Part shown: piece by piece, positions 1 to 6,617 of the stretch | Layout of the letters: each line of letters begins with the position of its first letter | Numbering within the stretch: the stretch's first letter is position 1 | Assembly: GCA_900770325.1 (NCBI GenBank) | Contig: CAAGKE010000235.1 | Coordinates: forward strand, 1-9,407 | DNA: 9,407 bases | DNA from: Lachnospiraceae bacterium | GTDB taxonomy: Bacteria; Bacillota; Clostridia; Lachnospirales; Lachnospiraceae | Direction of reading: 5' to 3' | Program-made: the position numbers and the translations under genes | The notes under the pieces: model-generated | What the model saw: the letters and a program-made list of their open reading frames with translations, nothing else | Told to the model about the DNA's origin: nothing | The model's database searches: none

Positions 1-2778
1 CTGTGAAGGCTCCATAGGATAACTCATCATAAATACAATAGAGAACACCGACATCAGCAGAGAGAAAATATTTTTCACCAGAAACAGGCTGGCTGTCCGT
101 TCAATATTGTTCACTACCCGGCGTCCTTCCGCCACCACAGAAGGCATCCTGGAAAAATCTGATTCCAAAAGCACGATCTGCGCCGCATGGGCTGCCGCAT
201 CACTGCCGGATGCCATGGCAATACTGCAGTCTGCGTCCTTCAGGGCAAGCACATCATTGACACCGTCACCTGTCATGGCAACTGTATGCCCGTTCTGCTT
301 CAGGGCTGCCACAAGCTGCCTTTTCTGTTCCGGTGTTACCCGTCCGAATACGGTATACGTATCCGCAGCCTCTAAAAGCTCTTCTTCTGTATAAAGAGTA
401 GAAGCATCCACATATTTTTCTGCTTCCGCGATTCCCGCTTCTTTTGCCACTTCAGAAACGGTCACCGGATTGTCTCCGGAGATCACTTTAATGGCTACTC
501 CCTGATCCGCAAAGTATCGGAAAGTCTCCGGTGCGTTTTCCCGAATGGGGTTGGCCAGGAGCACGATTCCTCTTGGAAGGACAGGCGCAGTCAGTGCTTT
601 TCCATCCAGATTTCCCTGGTACTCTCCAAATACAAGAACACGATAGCCCTGGGAAGAATATCTCTCAATCACACCGCGATAGTCTTCATAGCTGGAACGC
701 AGAAGAAACTCTGGTGCACCCAGCACAAAATTCCTTTCTCCAAATACAGCGCCGCTGTATTTGAAAGCAGATGAGAAGGGGAATGTCTGATCCGGTCTCT
801 TTCCTGTATGCTTCCGAAAATAATTCTGCATGGCTTTCATGGTGATATTGTCGCTGCTCATACCGGCCACAAAATCTCCGATCTGCAGTTCCAAAGCCGC
901 CAGCTCTTCCGGTGTATATTCCGGTTCCATATCTGCCCCGGCCGTATCTGTGTGACTCCCGGTTTCTTCCGCAGGAACTGCCTCCGCACAGTTCCGGATT
1001 TCTCCCCCCATTCCGGCATTTTCTGCCTGAGCAGCTTCCATTCGATTTCGGGCTTCCCCCTGAATTCCGGAATTCTCTGCCTGGGCAGCTTCCATGCAGA
1101 TCCCGGATTCTTCTTCTGAAGCCTCTTCTGTACAGCTTCGGGGATCCTCTGCCTGAGCAGCTGTCACGGCTGTCCGGGGATCCTCTGCCTGAACCGCTTT
1201 TCTGAAGCTCTGTGAAGGGTTCTCTGAAAAAGCATACTCTCTGTCCTGAGTCACAGTTTTCCCGGTTACAGGACGCAACGGTATCACCTGCTTTACCATC
1301 ATGGTATTTTCCGTAATCGTACCTGTCTTATCTACACACAGCACATCCACCCGTGCCAGTGTCTCAATAGATTTCATATTGTGAACCAGCACTTTGCCTG
1401 TGGCCAGCCGCATCACGCTGACTGCCATAGCCACGCTGGCCAGCAGATACAGTCCTTCCGGAATCATACCGATCACCGCCGCCACCGTAGCTGTCACGCT
1501 GGCCTTGAAGCTCTCTCCATTAATATAAAACTGCTGGGAAAATAACAGTATGGCTATAGGAATAATCAGCACACCAACGATTTTTACCAGCCGGTCCAAA
1601 GACCGGATCATCTCTGATTCTTCTCCGGATTTACGGGCTTTCGCCTCCAGCGTAAGCTTCGATACATAGGAATCTGCTCCTACCTTATCCAGCCTTGCCT
1701 TGCACTGTCCGGATACGATAAAACTGCCTGAGAGCAGCGCATCACCGGGCTTTTTCGTAATTTCATCCGCCTCACCGGTGATCAGAGCTTCATTGACAGA
1801 AACCTCGCCTTCCTCCACCACTGCATCCGCCGGTATCTGGTTCCCTGCCTCAAAAATAACCAGATCATCCAGAACCAGCAGCTCTGCCGGTATAATCTCC
1901 TCTTTTCCATCCCTCACCACTCTTGTTTTTGGCGATGACAGAATTGTCAGCTTATCCAGCGTTTTTTTCGAACGCCACTCCTGAAAAATACCAATACATG
2001 TGTTTGCAATAATGATCGGCAGAAATGTCAGATCCCGGAAAGACCCCACCACGCAAAGCAGGATCGCAATAATCAAAAAAATCAGATTAAAATAGGTAAA
2101 TACATTTTCTTTTACAATGTCCTTCAGTGTCAGTGTATCCGCTTCTACCGGCGTATTCACCGCCTGATGATCCATACGCTCCTGCACCTGTCTGCCGGTC
2201 AATCCACGGCTGATGCTGGGCTTCACCCGGACCAGCGGTTCCAGCTCTTCCTCCGCTTCCCCGATCTGCTCCTGAGGAAATACCTTCTTTTTCCGGAAGC
2301 GCAGAAGCAGCCTGCGAATTCCTGCCTTTTCACCTGTTTCCGGTTCGTTTTCCTCCTCTCCCAGAAAAGAAACTGTATCCGCTGCCGATCCTTTTGTTTC
2401 CGAAGCAGCAGCCGATTCTTTCTGATAAAACTCCGGTCCCTTCTCCCGGTCCATATCCACATCGGAAACAGCTTCTTCCTCTTCCACACCGGTGATCCTG
2501 ACCCGGGTCTGAATCACCTCCGGTTCCGGTTTCGGTGCCGGAAGTATCTCCCCATGCAGTACCTCCGTCACAGCCAGACCGCTCCTGTCTTCCTGACAGG
2601 CCACTCCAGTCTCCTCACTGACGGCAGCTTCTTCAGCAGCAGTCTTTTTATCTTCTCCGTCAAGCCGGCCTTCCGTTTCTTCAGCGGCCGCTTCTTCTGC
2701 AGGTATTTCCTCCGCCTGCGTCTCCTTTTGCAGACTGTCCGTTTTTTCCTTATCATGCTTAAATAAATTATGTCTCAC
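1..2778 (-). CDS. P-type cation-transporting ATPase, CtpE-like, partial (C-terminus beyond window)
   Basis: An ATP-driven cation pump of the plasma membrane; 926 codons are visible without a frameshift, and the gene continues past base 1. Seen in order: an acidic extension (residues 1-185), M1/M2 (about 227-263), the actuator loop TGEADE (334-339), M3 (about 396-412), M4 with PEGL (440-443), the phosphorylation motif DKTGTIT with Asp483, a repetitive insertion (about 520-618), the nucleotide-domain GAPE motif (687-690), the hinge TGDGVND (836-842), and the start of M5 at about residue 902. M5-M10 are therefore mostly missing. The IPEGLYLL form of M4 resembles the CtpE group, a member of which has been linked to calcium uptake in mycobacteria; the ion here is inferred only. 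The usual TGES serine is Ala337. The GTG start follows GAGGAAGG by six bases, with an in-frame TAA at 2818-2820. The gene is separated from the upstream operon by a terminator, so it is probably transcribed alone. Confidence 0.93.
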   Translation of the reverse strand, partial: MRHNLFKHDKEKTDSLQKETQAEEIPAEEAAAEETEGRLDGEDKKTAAEEAAVSEETGVACQEDRSGLAVTEVLHGEILPAPKPEPEVIQTRVRITGVEEEEAVSDVDMDREKGPEFYQKESAAASETKGSAADTVSFLGEEENEPETGEKAGIRRLLLRFRKKKVFPQEQIGEAEEELEPLVRVKPSISRGLTGRQVQERMDHQAVNTPVEADTLTLKDIVKENVFTYFNLIFLIIAILLCVVGSFRDLTFLPIIIANTCIGIFQEWRSKKTLDKLTILSSPKTRVVRDGKEEIIPAELLVLDDLVIFEAGNQIPADAVVEEGEVSVNEALITGEADEITKKPGDALLSGSFIVSGQCKARLDKVGADSYVSKLTLEAKARKSGEESEMIRSLDRLVKIVGVLIIPIAILLFSQQFYINGESFKASVTATVAAVIGMIPEGLYLLASVAMAVSVMRLATGKVLVHNMKSIETLARVDVLCVDKTGTITENTMMVKQVIPLRPVTGKTVTQDREYAFSENPSQSFRKAVQAEDPRTAVTAAQAEDPRSCTEEASEEESGICMEAAQAENSGIQGEARNRMEAAQAENAGMGGEIRNCAEAVPAEETGSHTDTAGADMEPEYTPEELAALELQIGDFVAGMSSDNITMKAMQNYFRKHTGKRPDQTFPFSSAFKYSGAVFGERNFVLGAPEFLLRSSYEDYRGVIERYSSQGYRVLVFGEYQGNLDGKALTAPVLPRGIVLLANPIRENAPETFRYFADQGVAIKVISGDNPVTVSEVAKEAGIAEAEKYVDASTLYTEEELLEAADTYTVFGRVTPEQKRQLVAALKQNGHTVAMTGDGVNDVLALKDADCSIAMASGSDAAAHAAQIVLLESDFSRMPSVVAEGRRVVNNIERTASLFLVKNIFSLLMSVFSIVFMMSYPMEPSQ
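924..1200 (-). repeat. Degenerate in-frame repeat inserted in the ATPase nucleotide-binding domain
   Basis: Five copies of the motif A(A/V)(Q/P)AE(D/N/E) lie between the DKTGT and GAPE motifs of the P-type ATPase. The alanine codon of the AE pair starts, on the minus strand, at 1188, 1152, 1080, 1026 and 972, giving spacings of 36, 72, 54 and 54 bases, all multiples of 18. Four copies share the plus-strand string CTGCCTG; the fifth, at 972, has diverged. The encoded segment (residues about 528-618) is rich in Ala, Glu and Gln, lacks hydrophobic blocks and is probably a disordered loop. It stays in frame. Confidence 0.75.
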
Positions 2779-2784
2779 GTTATT

Positions 2785-2792
2785 CCTTCCTC
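2785..2792 (-). promoter_or_regulatory. Ribosome binding site fixing the GTG start of the P-type ATPase
   Basis: Read on the minus strand, GAGGAAGG sits six bases before GTG at 2778-2776. No in-frame ATG lies between this site and the upstream in-frame TAA (2820-2818), and the N-terminal region downstream is continuously open, so GTG is the best start. Confidence 0.75.
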
Positions 2793-2834
2793 GTTTGATA
2801 CGATGTGAACGACTTACTTATAGTATTTTCTTTA

Positions 2835-2872
2835 ACTGTATGCTTTAACAATTCTAACACACATTGTACAGT
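2835..2872. promoter_or_regulatory. Inverted repeat in the ATPase leader, possible operator
   Basis: ACTGTA (2835-2840) and TACAGT (2867-2872) are perfect inverted arms 26 bases apart in an AT-rich leader, and the right arm abuts a candidate -10 box. The arms are short and the pair may be chance. It does not fit the CopY box (TACAnnTGTA) or a PerR/Fur box. Confidence 0.2.
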
Positions 2873-2878
2873 ATTATA
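2873..2878 (-). promoter_or_regulatory. Candidate -10 box for the P-type ATPase
   Basis: A consensus TATAAT reads on the minus strand about 95 bases upstream of the GTG start. No good TTGACA-like -35 sits at 16-18 bases; the corresponding place is an A-run. An alternative pair closer to the gene (TTGTTA, then TACTAT after 20 bases) has poor spacing. A promoter in this interval is expected because a terminator separates the ATPase from the operon, but the exact site is uncertain. Confidence 0.35.
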
Positions 2879-2993
2879 ACCCCTGAAATTCTAAATTTTT
2901 TCTATCAGAAAATCCTCGGTTACTGTTCACGCAGCATTATTGAAACAGACGTCTCGAAACAGACGCACATCTCTACGGAAACTTTTCAAGATG

Positions 2994-3035
2994 AAAAAAG
3001 CCCCGACAGAAATTTTCTGGCAGGGCAGCTTTTTT
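2994..3035 (-). terminator. Rho-independent terminator of the YfhO/GT2/ATP-grasp/CapK operon
   Basis: About 26 bases after the CapK stop, the minus strand reads GCTGCCC...CAGAAA, then TTTCTG...GGGGC, followed by six T. The stem has a small bulge and an internal loop. Because an A-run precedes the stem, the plus strand also ends in a T-run and the element could act in both directions. It marks the end of the four-gene transcript and insulates the ATPase gene. Confidence 0.75.
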
Positions 3036-3060
3036 CACCTATCCGTTTCCCGCATCCTGA

Positions 3061-4356
3061 TCAGTCATGTTCCACATTGCAAACGATCATCCGCAGTTTT
3101 CCATTTTTATCCGGCGGGATAGAATCCATCCATTCATACTCAAACGCAAAAGGCTTTTTAAATATTTTGTTCAGATTTGTGGTCAGATACGTTTCAATTT
3201 CTTCCCGGCTCATCTTCGCCTGATCATCCCGCACGATCTGCACATGGATCAGATCATAGGTCTCCTCAATAAAACGAATCTGAAGAATATCCGCACAGTG
3301 GGCAATAACCGGTGTAATTTCGAAAAAGCTGGTCACCTCTCCTGTACGGTAATAAAAATAATCATTCATCCTCCCCTGTACACTGGTAATAAAACGCACT
3401 CCCTGATGTACTTTGCAGGTAGCCTTATCCCCGATGGAATAATTAATCAGAGGAAGATCCGTCTTATACAGAGGTGTGATCACCAGCTTCCCTTCCTCCG
3501 CCAGCCGTCCTTCCTCATCCAGCACATTCACCACGAAGGAATCATTATGGACCACATAATAGTTTTTGCCGGGCAGCCGCACCATGCAGGCACCGGTCTC
3601 CGCGCTTCCGTAGGAATCGATGATTCCCTCACCCAGAGTCTTAATGAACAACTTCCGGTTGTTCTCATCCACCTTCTCACTGATAGGATCATAGAATTTC
3701 GGATGAAAAATCTTCTTTCCGGTTTTGTTGCTGTAGAGCACGATCCGCATCAATTCGGTTTTGTTCATATACAACCAGTCCGGCTTATATTCATTAATGG
3801 CATCAATCACATCCGACTCCGGCGCATACTGATCCACGTATTTCCGACGCAGAATCCCGAACCGCTGCAAAAAAGTATCCCTTCCTCCAGCATTTTCATC
3901 ATGAGCATTAATACGGCTCATGGTCTTTCCGAAAAACGGATTATAACCTGCCACCATCATCACCCGGAACCAGTTGGCCTTCATATATGCCTTCTCCCTG
4001 GGAGAAAACAAAATCGACAGAGGTTTTCCGGTAGATCCGCTGGTAGTGTCCACGATCCAGTCCTTATATTTGGGTTTCTTCAGTTCCTGACTCATCCATT
4101 CCCGCAGTTCATCCTTGGTCAGTACCGGCAATTTTGCCAGGTCATCTCCGGTCTTAATATCCTCCGGCTTTACTCCGGCAGCATCAAACCGCTCCCTGTA
4201 AAAAGGAATCTTATAAGCCTTTTTTACCAGCTTCTGCAGCCTCCTGCTCTGAGTATCCATGACCCTGGAAAAATTCTTCGGTATTTTCTTTGTCATTTTG
4301 GTCAGATCAAAAAACAGATATACATTACCCAGCTTTTTCTGTACTTTTTCAAACAT
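3061..4356 (-). CDS. CapK/PaaK-like adenylate-forming enzyme (phenylacetate-CoA ligase family)
   Basis: A soluble 431-residue enzyme expected to activate a carboxylic acid with ATP as an acyl-adenylate, perhaps then passing it to CoA or another acceptor. Motifs in order: the Ser/Thr/Gly-rich loop TTSGSTGKPL (104-113), SYGSAETG (248-255), YSIGD (306-310), VQGRMND (326-332), and a C-terminal NGK with Lys420 in the place of the catalytic lysine of adenylate-forming enzymes. Length and architecture fit a complete PaaK/CapK protein. CapK members are often found in capsule and surface-polysaccharide loci, and this one is last in such an operon, 21 bases after the ATP-grasp gene. The start has AGGAG seven bases upstream. 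The stop is TGA, followed closely by the terminator. Phenylacetate degradation is unlikely, as no other paa gene is nearby. The acid substrate is unknown. Confidence 0.9.
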   Translation of the reverse strand: MFEKVQKKLGNVYLFFDLTKMTKKIPKNFSRVMDTQSRRLQKLVKKAYKIPFYRERFDAAGVKPEDIKTGDDLAKLPVLTKDELREWMSQELKKPKYKDWIVDTTSGSTGKPLSILFSPREKAYMKANWFRVMMVAGYNPFFGKTMSRINAHDENAGGRDTFLQRFGILRRKYVDQYAPESDVIDAINEYKPDWLYMNKTELMRIVLYSNKTGKKIFHPKFYDPISEKVDENNRKLFIKTLGEGIIDSYGSAETGACMVRLPGKNYYVVHNDSFVVNVLDEEGRLAEEGKLVITPLYKTDLPLINYSIGDKATCKVHQGVRFITSVQGRMNDYFYYRTGEVTSFFEITPVIAHCADILQIRFIEETYDLIHVQIVRDDQAKMSREEIETYLTTNLNKIFKKPFAFEYEWMDSIPPDKNGKLRMIVCNVEHD

Positions 4357-4377
4357 ATCCCATCTCCTAAGCGATCC

Positions 4378-5553
4378 CTATTCCACACGGATCTCGATAT
4401 TTTTCAATGCCTCATCCAGCGATGCTGTTGCTTCCTCCAGGGTCGTACCCTTTGTGATCACATGACCGATCCGATGGGGACCCACATGGAATTTCTTAAC
4501 AGCATCTCCCACGGTATAATCAAACTGTACTTCATAAATATTCTCACTGGATGCATTGTGATTTGCAATAGAACGGATAATGCCATCCTTATCACTCATC
4601 AGCAGCTTACTGGCATTCGGCACTGCCTGATTCTGGGGGAAGGAAGGTGCTTCACCCAAAGCAGCCTGAATGATTTTCTCGTAATAATCAAATCCGTAAT
4701 AGATGGAAACCAGCTCCGCCAGACAGGTAGCGCCGGAACGTCCGCCGATCTCCAGTACATAGGTTTTCTGATCCTTCATAATAAAGTCTGCATTAATGGC
4801 GCAATTATCCAGCTTCATAGCCTTAATCGCCTTTTCCGTCTGATTGAACACATCCTGGAGCACCTCTTCGCTCAGATTGTAGGGAGCAAAATGCCCCACC
4901 GGCACACCGGTATCACCTACGAACACGTAATCTCCATGTGGAAGGACGAACTGCAGCTTTCCACCGTACACAAAAGCCTGGGCACCGAATTCTTCCCCAA
5001 TAATAAATTCCTCAACAATATAATAATCCTTTCTGGTGGTGGCCTTTACCGCAGCCACTGCTCCGGGGATATCCTCTTTTGTGTTGACCCTGGTGATGCC
5101 GCGACTGCCGGAGGAATCCACCGCTTTAAAAATCAGAGGATATTCCAGATCCCGAATCGCCTCTTCCAGATCATCTTCGAAATGCACCTTCCGGAAACGT
5201 GCTGTCCGCACCCCATTGGCTTCATAGCATTCCTTCATCAGCATCTTATCGGAAGCGATCTTTGCAGCCTCAAAGCTGAGCCCGCACAGGCCCAGTTCAT
5301 CACATACTTTTCCGATGGTGATCACTGCCACGTCCGTACCTGCAGTAACGATGCCGTCCACCTGTTTTTCTCTTGCAACCTTCAGTACTGCGTCATAATC
5401 CACAGTATTGATATGACAGACCTCATCCGCTACCGCAAAGCCCGGATATTTTCCGGGAATGCTGACTGCGATGGTATGGATTCCCATCTCCTTTGCCTTT
5501 TTTATCAACGGTACCTGGTAGATCCCTGCACCCATAATCATAAGCTTTTTCAT
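4378..5553 (-). CDS. ATP-grasp carboxylate-amine/thiol ligase family protein
   Basis: A cytosolic 391-residue enzyme of the ATP-grasp superfamily, which activates a carboxylate as an acyl-phosphate and joins it to an amine or similar nucleophile. It has an N-terminal Rossmann-like domain (1-100; start MKKLMIMGAGIYQ), the ATP-grasp core (about 100-300) and a small C-terminal domain (about 310-391). Visible motifs are the loop KAVDSSGSRG (143-152), the hinge acidic pair E181/E182, NADF (254-257), and the metal-binding LEIGGRSG (267-274). The overall look recalls CarB-like or PylC-like stand-alone ligases; no pyl gene is nearby, so a pyrrolysine role is not suggested. It lies 21 bases after the GT2 gene and 21 before the CapK-like gene, in the same reading frame as both. 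A GAGAGG site lies nine bases before the start. Both substrates are unknown; modification of a sugar or surface polymer is inferred from context. Confidence 0.9.
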   Translation of the reverse strand: MKKLMIMGAGIYQVPLIKKAKEMGIHTIAVSIPGKYPGFAVADEVCHINTVDYDAVLKVAREKQVDGIVTAGTDVAVITIGKVCDELGLCGLSFEAAKIASDKMLMKECYEANGVRTARFRKVHFEDDLEEAIRDLEYPLIFKAVDSSGSRGITRVNTKEDIPGAVAAVKATTRKDYYIVEEFIIGEEFGAQAFVYGGKLQFVLPHGDYVFVGDTGVPVGHFAPYNLSEEVLQDVFNQTEKAIKAMKLDNCAINADFIMKDQKTYVLEIGGRSGATCLAELVSIYYGFDYYEKIIQAALGEAPSFPQNQAVPNASKLLMSDKDGIIRSIANHNASSENIYEVQFDYTVGDAVKKFHVGPHRIGHVITKGTTLEEATASLDEALKNIEIRVE

Positions 5554-5574
5554 ATTTCCAATCCTCTCTTTCCT

Positions 5575-6567
5575 CTATTTTTTATCAGTATCCACCTTTT
5601 CGAAACGGTTTCCTTCCTCATCCAGTACAAACGGAACATGTCCGTGCTCATCGATCTGGCGAACCACAAACTGCGGATTGTTACTGATATTCAGGAATAT
5701 CCTGCCGATATATTCACCGATTAGCCCCATGAACAGCAAAATCAGTCCGGAGAAGAAACAGATGCACACCATCATGGAAGGCCATCCAATATACGTCACC
5801 GGCCGCACGATCTTACGAATAATTACCGCCACTGCCCCAAGAATACCAGTAACGGAAAAGATATATCCAAGAATCGTAGCCAGCCGCAGCGGGACAATGG
5901 AAAATCCCATAATGTTGGACCACAGCTGCATCAATTTTTTCATAGTGTAATTTGAAGTACCTACTTCCCGCTTAAAGTGCTGAATCGGCACCGAGCTGAT
6001 ATTGCGGGTGATCCGAAGGAACACTCCCTGCAAATGAGTATAGGCGCTTTTATATTCTACGGCATAATCCCGGACAAACTTTTTAATCGCCCAGAAGCTG
6101 GAAGTTTTCAGATCCTTTGGCTTTTTCAGCAGGATCCGAACTGTCATATAATTAATATAGCTTCCGAAATTACGGAACTTGCTGTGCTGCTTGTGAGGAT
6201 AATATCCATATACAATATCGTAGCCCTTGTCCAGCTCATTCAGAATGATCGGGAGCTGTGAAGGATGTGTCTGCATATCATCATCCATGGCAATCAGAAT
6301 ATCCCCGGATGCGTAGTTCAGCCCGGCCATGATTGCATTGTGCTGACCGGAGTTCTTCGCCAGTTCCACTACCTTCACACAGTCATAGTCCTGTACCAGC
6401 TCCCGCAAAACCTTCAGAGTCTTTCCCCCGTCCGGTGAATAATCATCCACCAGAACAAATTCATACTGATTTCTTCCCATCTTTTCCATCTCTGCCATGG
6501 TCAGCTCCACCACCTTGCGGATGGTCTGATCGGACTTATAACATGGAATAATTATTGAATGCAGCAT
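5575..6567 (-). CDS. GT2 polyprenyl-phosphate glycosyltransferase (CsbB/GtrB/ArnC-like)
   Basis: A 330-residue membrane-anchored family 2 glycosyltransferase. The catalytic GT-A domain comes first: SIIIPCYKSD near the N-terminus, VDDYSPDGG (40-48), KNSGQHNA (71-78) and the metal-binding DDDMQ (95-99). KREVGTSNY (199-207) matches the R-x-G-x-S-x-Y element of the polyprenyl-phosphate branch. Two membrane helices follow (about 229-250 and 263-285), then GEYIGRIF and a short cytosolic tail. This layout is typical of enzymes that move a sugar from a nucleotide donor to undecaprenyl phosphate on the cytoplasmic face. In Bacillus subtilis the related CsbB works with YfhO, and here a YfhO-family gene lies directly upstream, supporting a lipid-linked sugar donor route. 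AGGAGG (6579-6584) lies 11 bases before the ATG, slightly far, but no nearer start exists in frame. It ends in TAG. The transferred sugar cannot be told. Confidence 0.92.
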   Translation of the reverse strand: MLHSIIIPCYKSDQTIRKVVELTMAEMEKMGRNQYEFVLVDDYSPDGGKTLKVLRELVQDYDCVKVVELAKNSGQHNAIMAGLNYASGDILIAMDDDMQTHPSQLPIILNELDKGYDIVYGYYPHKQHSKFRNFGSYINYMTVRILLKKPKDLKTSSFWAIKKFVRDYAVEYKSAYTHLQGVFLRITRNISSVPIQHFKREVGTSNYTMKKLMQLWSNIMGFSIVPLRLATILGYIFSVTGILGAVAVIIRKIVRPVTYIGWPSMMVCICFFSGLILLFMGLIGEYIGRIFLNISNNPQFVVRQIDEHGHVPFVLDEEGNRFEKVDTDKK

Positions 6568-6578
6568 CTGCTTTTGTG

Positions 6579-6584
6579 CCTCCT
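6579..6584 (-). promoter_or_regulatory. Ribosome binding site of the GT2 gene, long spacing
   Basis: A perfect AGGAGG reads on the minus strand in the 50-base gap after the YfhO-family gene. Eleven bases separate it from ATG, longer than usual, and no in-frame ATG, GTG or TTG lies between. The gap has a T-run just after the YfhO stop but no GC-rich stem, so there is no sign of termination between the genes. Confidence 0.6.
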
Positions 6585-6617
6585 AAAACTTTGTCAATCC
6601 TATTTTATCAAAAAAAG

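Larger units (their letters stand above)
2779..3060. other. Intergenic region between CapK-like gene and P-type ATPase
   Basis: This 282-base stretch carries the operon terminator, the AT-rich leader of the ATPase with its candidate -10 box and GAGGAAGG site, and a short direct repeat GAAACAGACG at 2942-2951 and 2956-2965. I see no small gene with a credible ribosome site and no riboswitch I can name. Confidence 0.7.

Noticed and set aside
1062..1075. Perfect 14-base palindrome GAATTCCGGAATTC
   Set aside because: It lies inside the repeat-rich coding part of the ATPase and encodes part of a repeat copy; no T-run or other sign of a terminator or site-specific element accompanies it.
2167..2766. 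A 199-codon open frame on the plus strand opposite the ATPase N-terminus
   Set aside because: It is the complement of Glu/Ala/Lys-rich coding sequence, giving a Phe/Leu/Ser/Arg-rich product with no recognisable domain; the minus-strand ATPase frame runs through without a break.
2791..2812. Short stem TCGTT/AACGA next to the ATPase ribosome site, possible translational control
   Set aside because: Only five base pairs with a 12-base loop; too weak to support as a regulatory hairpin.
4378..5553. Pyrrolysine biosynthesis (PylC) as the role of the ATP-grasp gene, prompted by the neighbouring UAG codons
   Set aside because: No pylB, pylD, pylS or pylT is visible, and general ATP-grasp resemblance is not enough to assign PylC.
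3067..5724. An 885-codon open frame on the plus strand antisense to the CapK-like and ATP-grasp genes
   Set aside because: It is codon-aligned with the minus-strand genes, so it stays open simply because those genes avoid the codons TTA, CTA and TCA and share one frame. The product shows no family motif, and the minus-strand proteins are clear matches to known families.
6591..6597. TTGACAA on the minus strand between the YfhO and GT2 genes, resembling a -35 box
   Set aside because: No -10-like sequence follows at a suitable distance; that position is occupied by the ribosome site and start of the GT2 gene.
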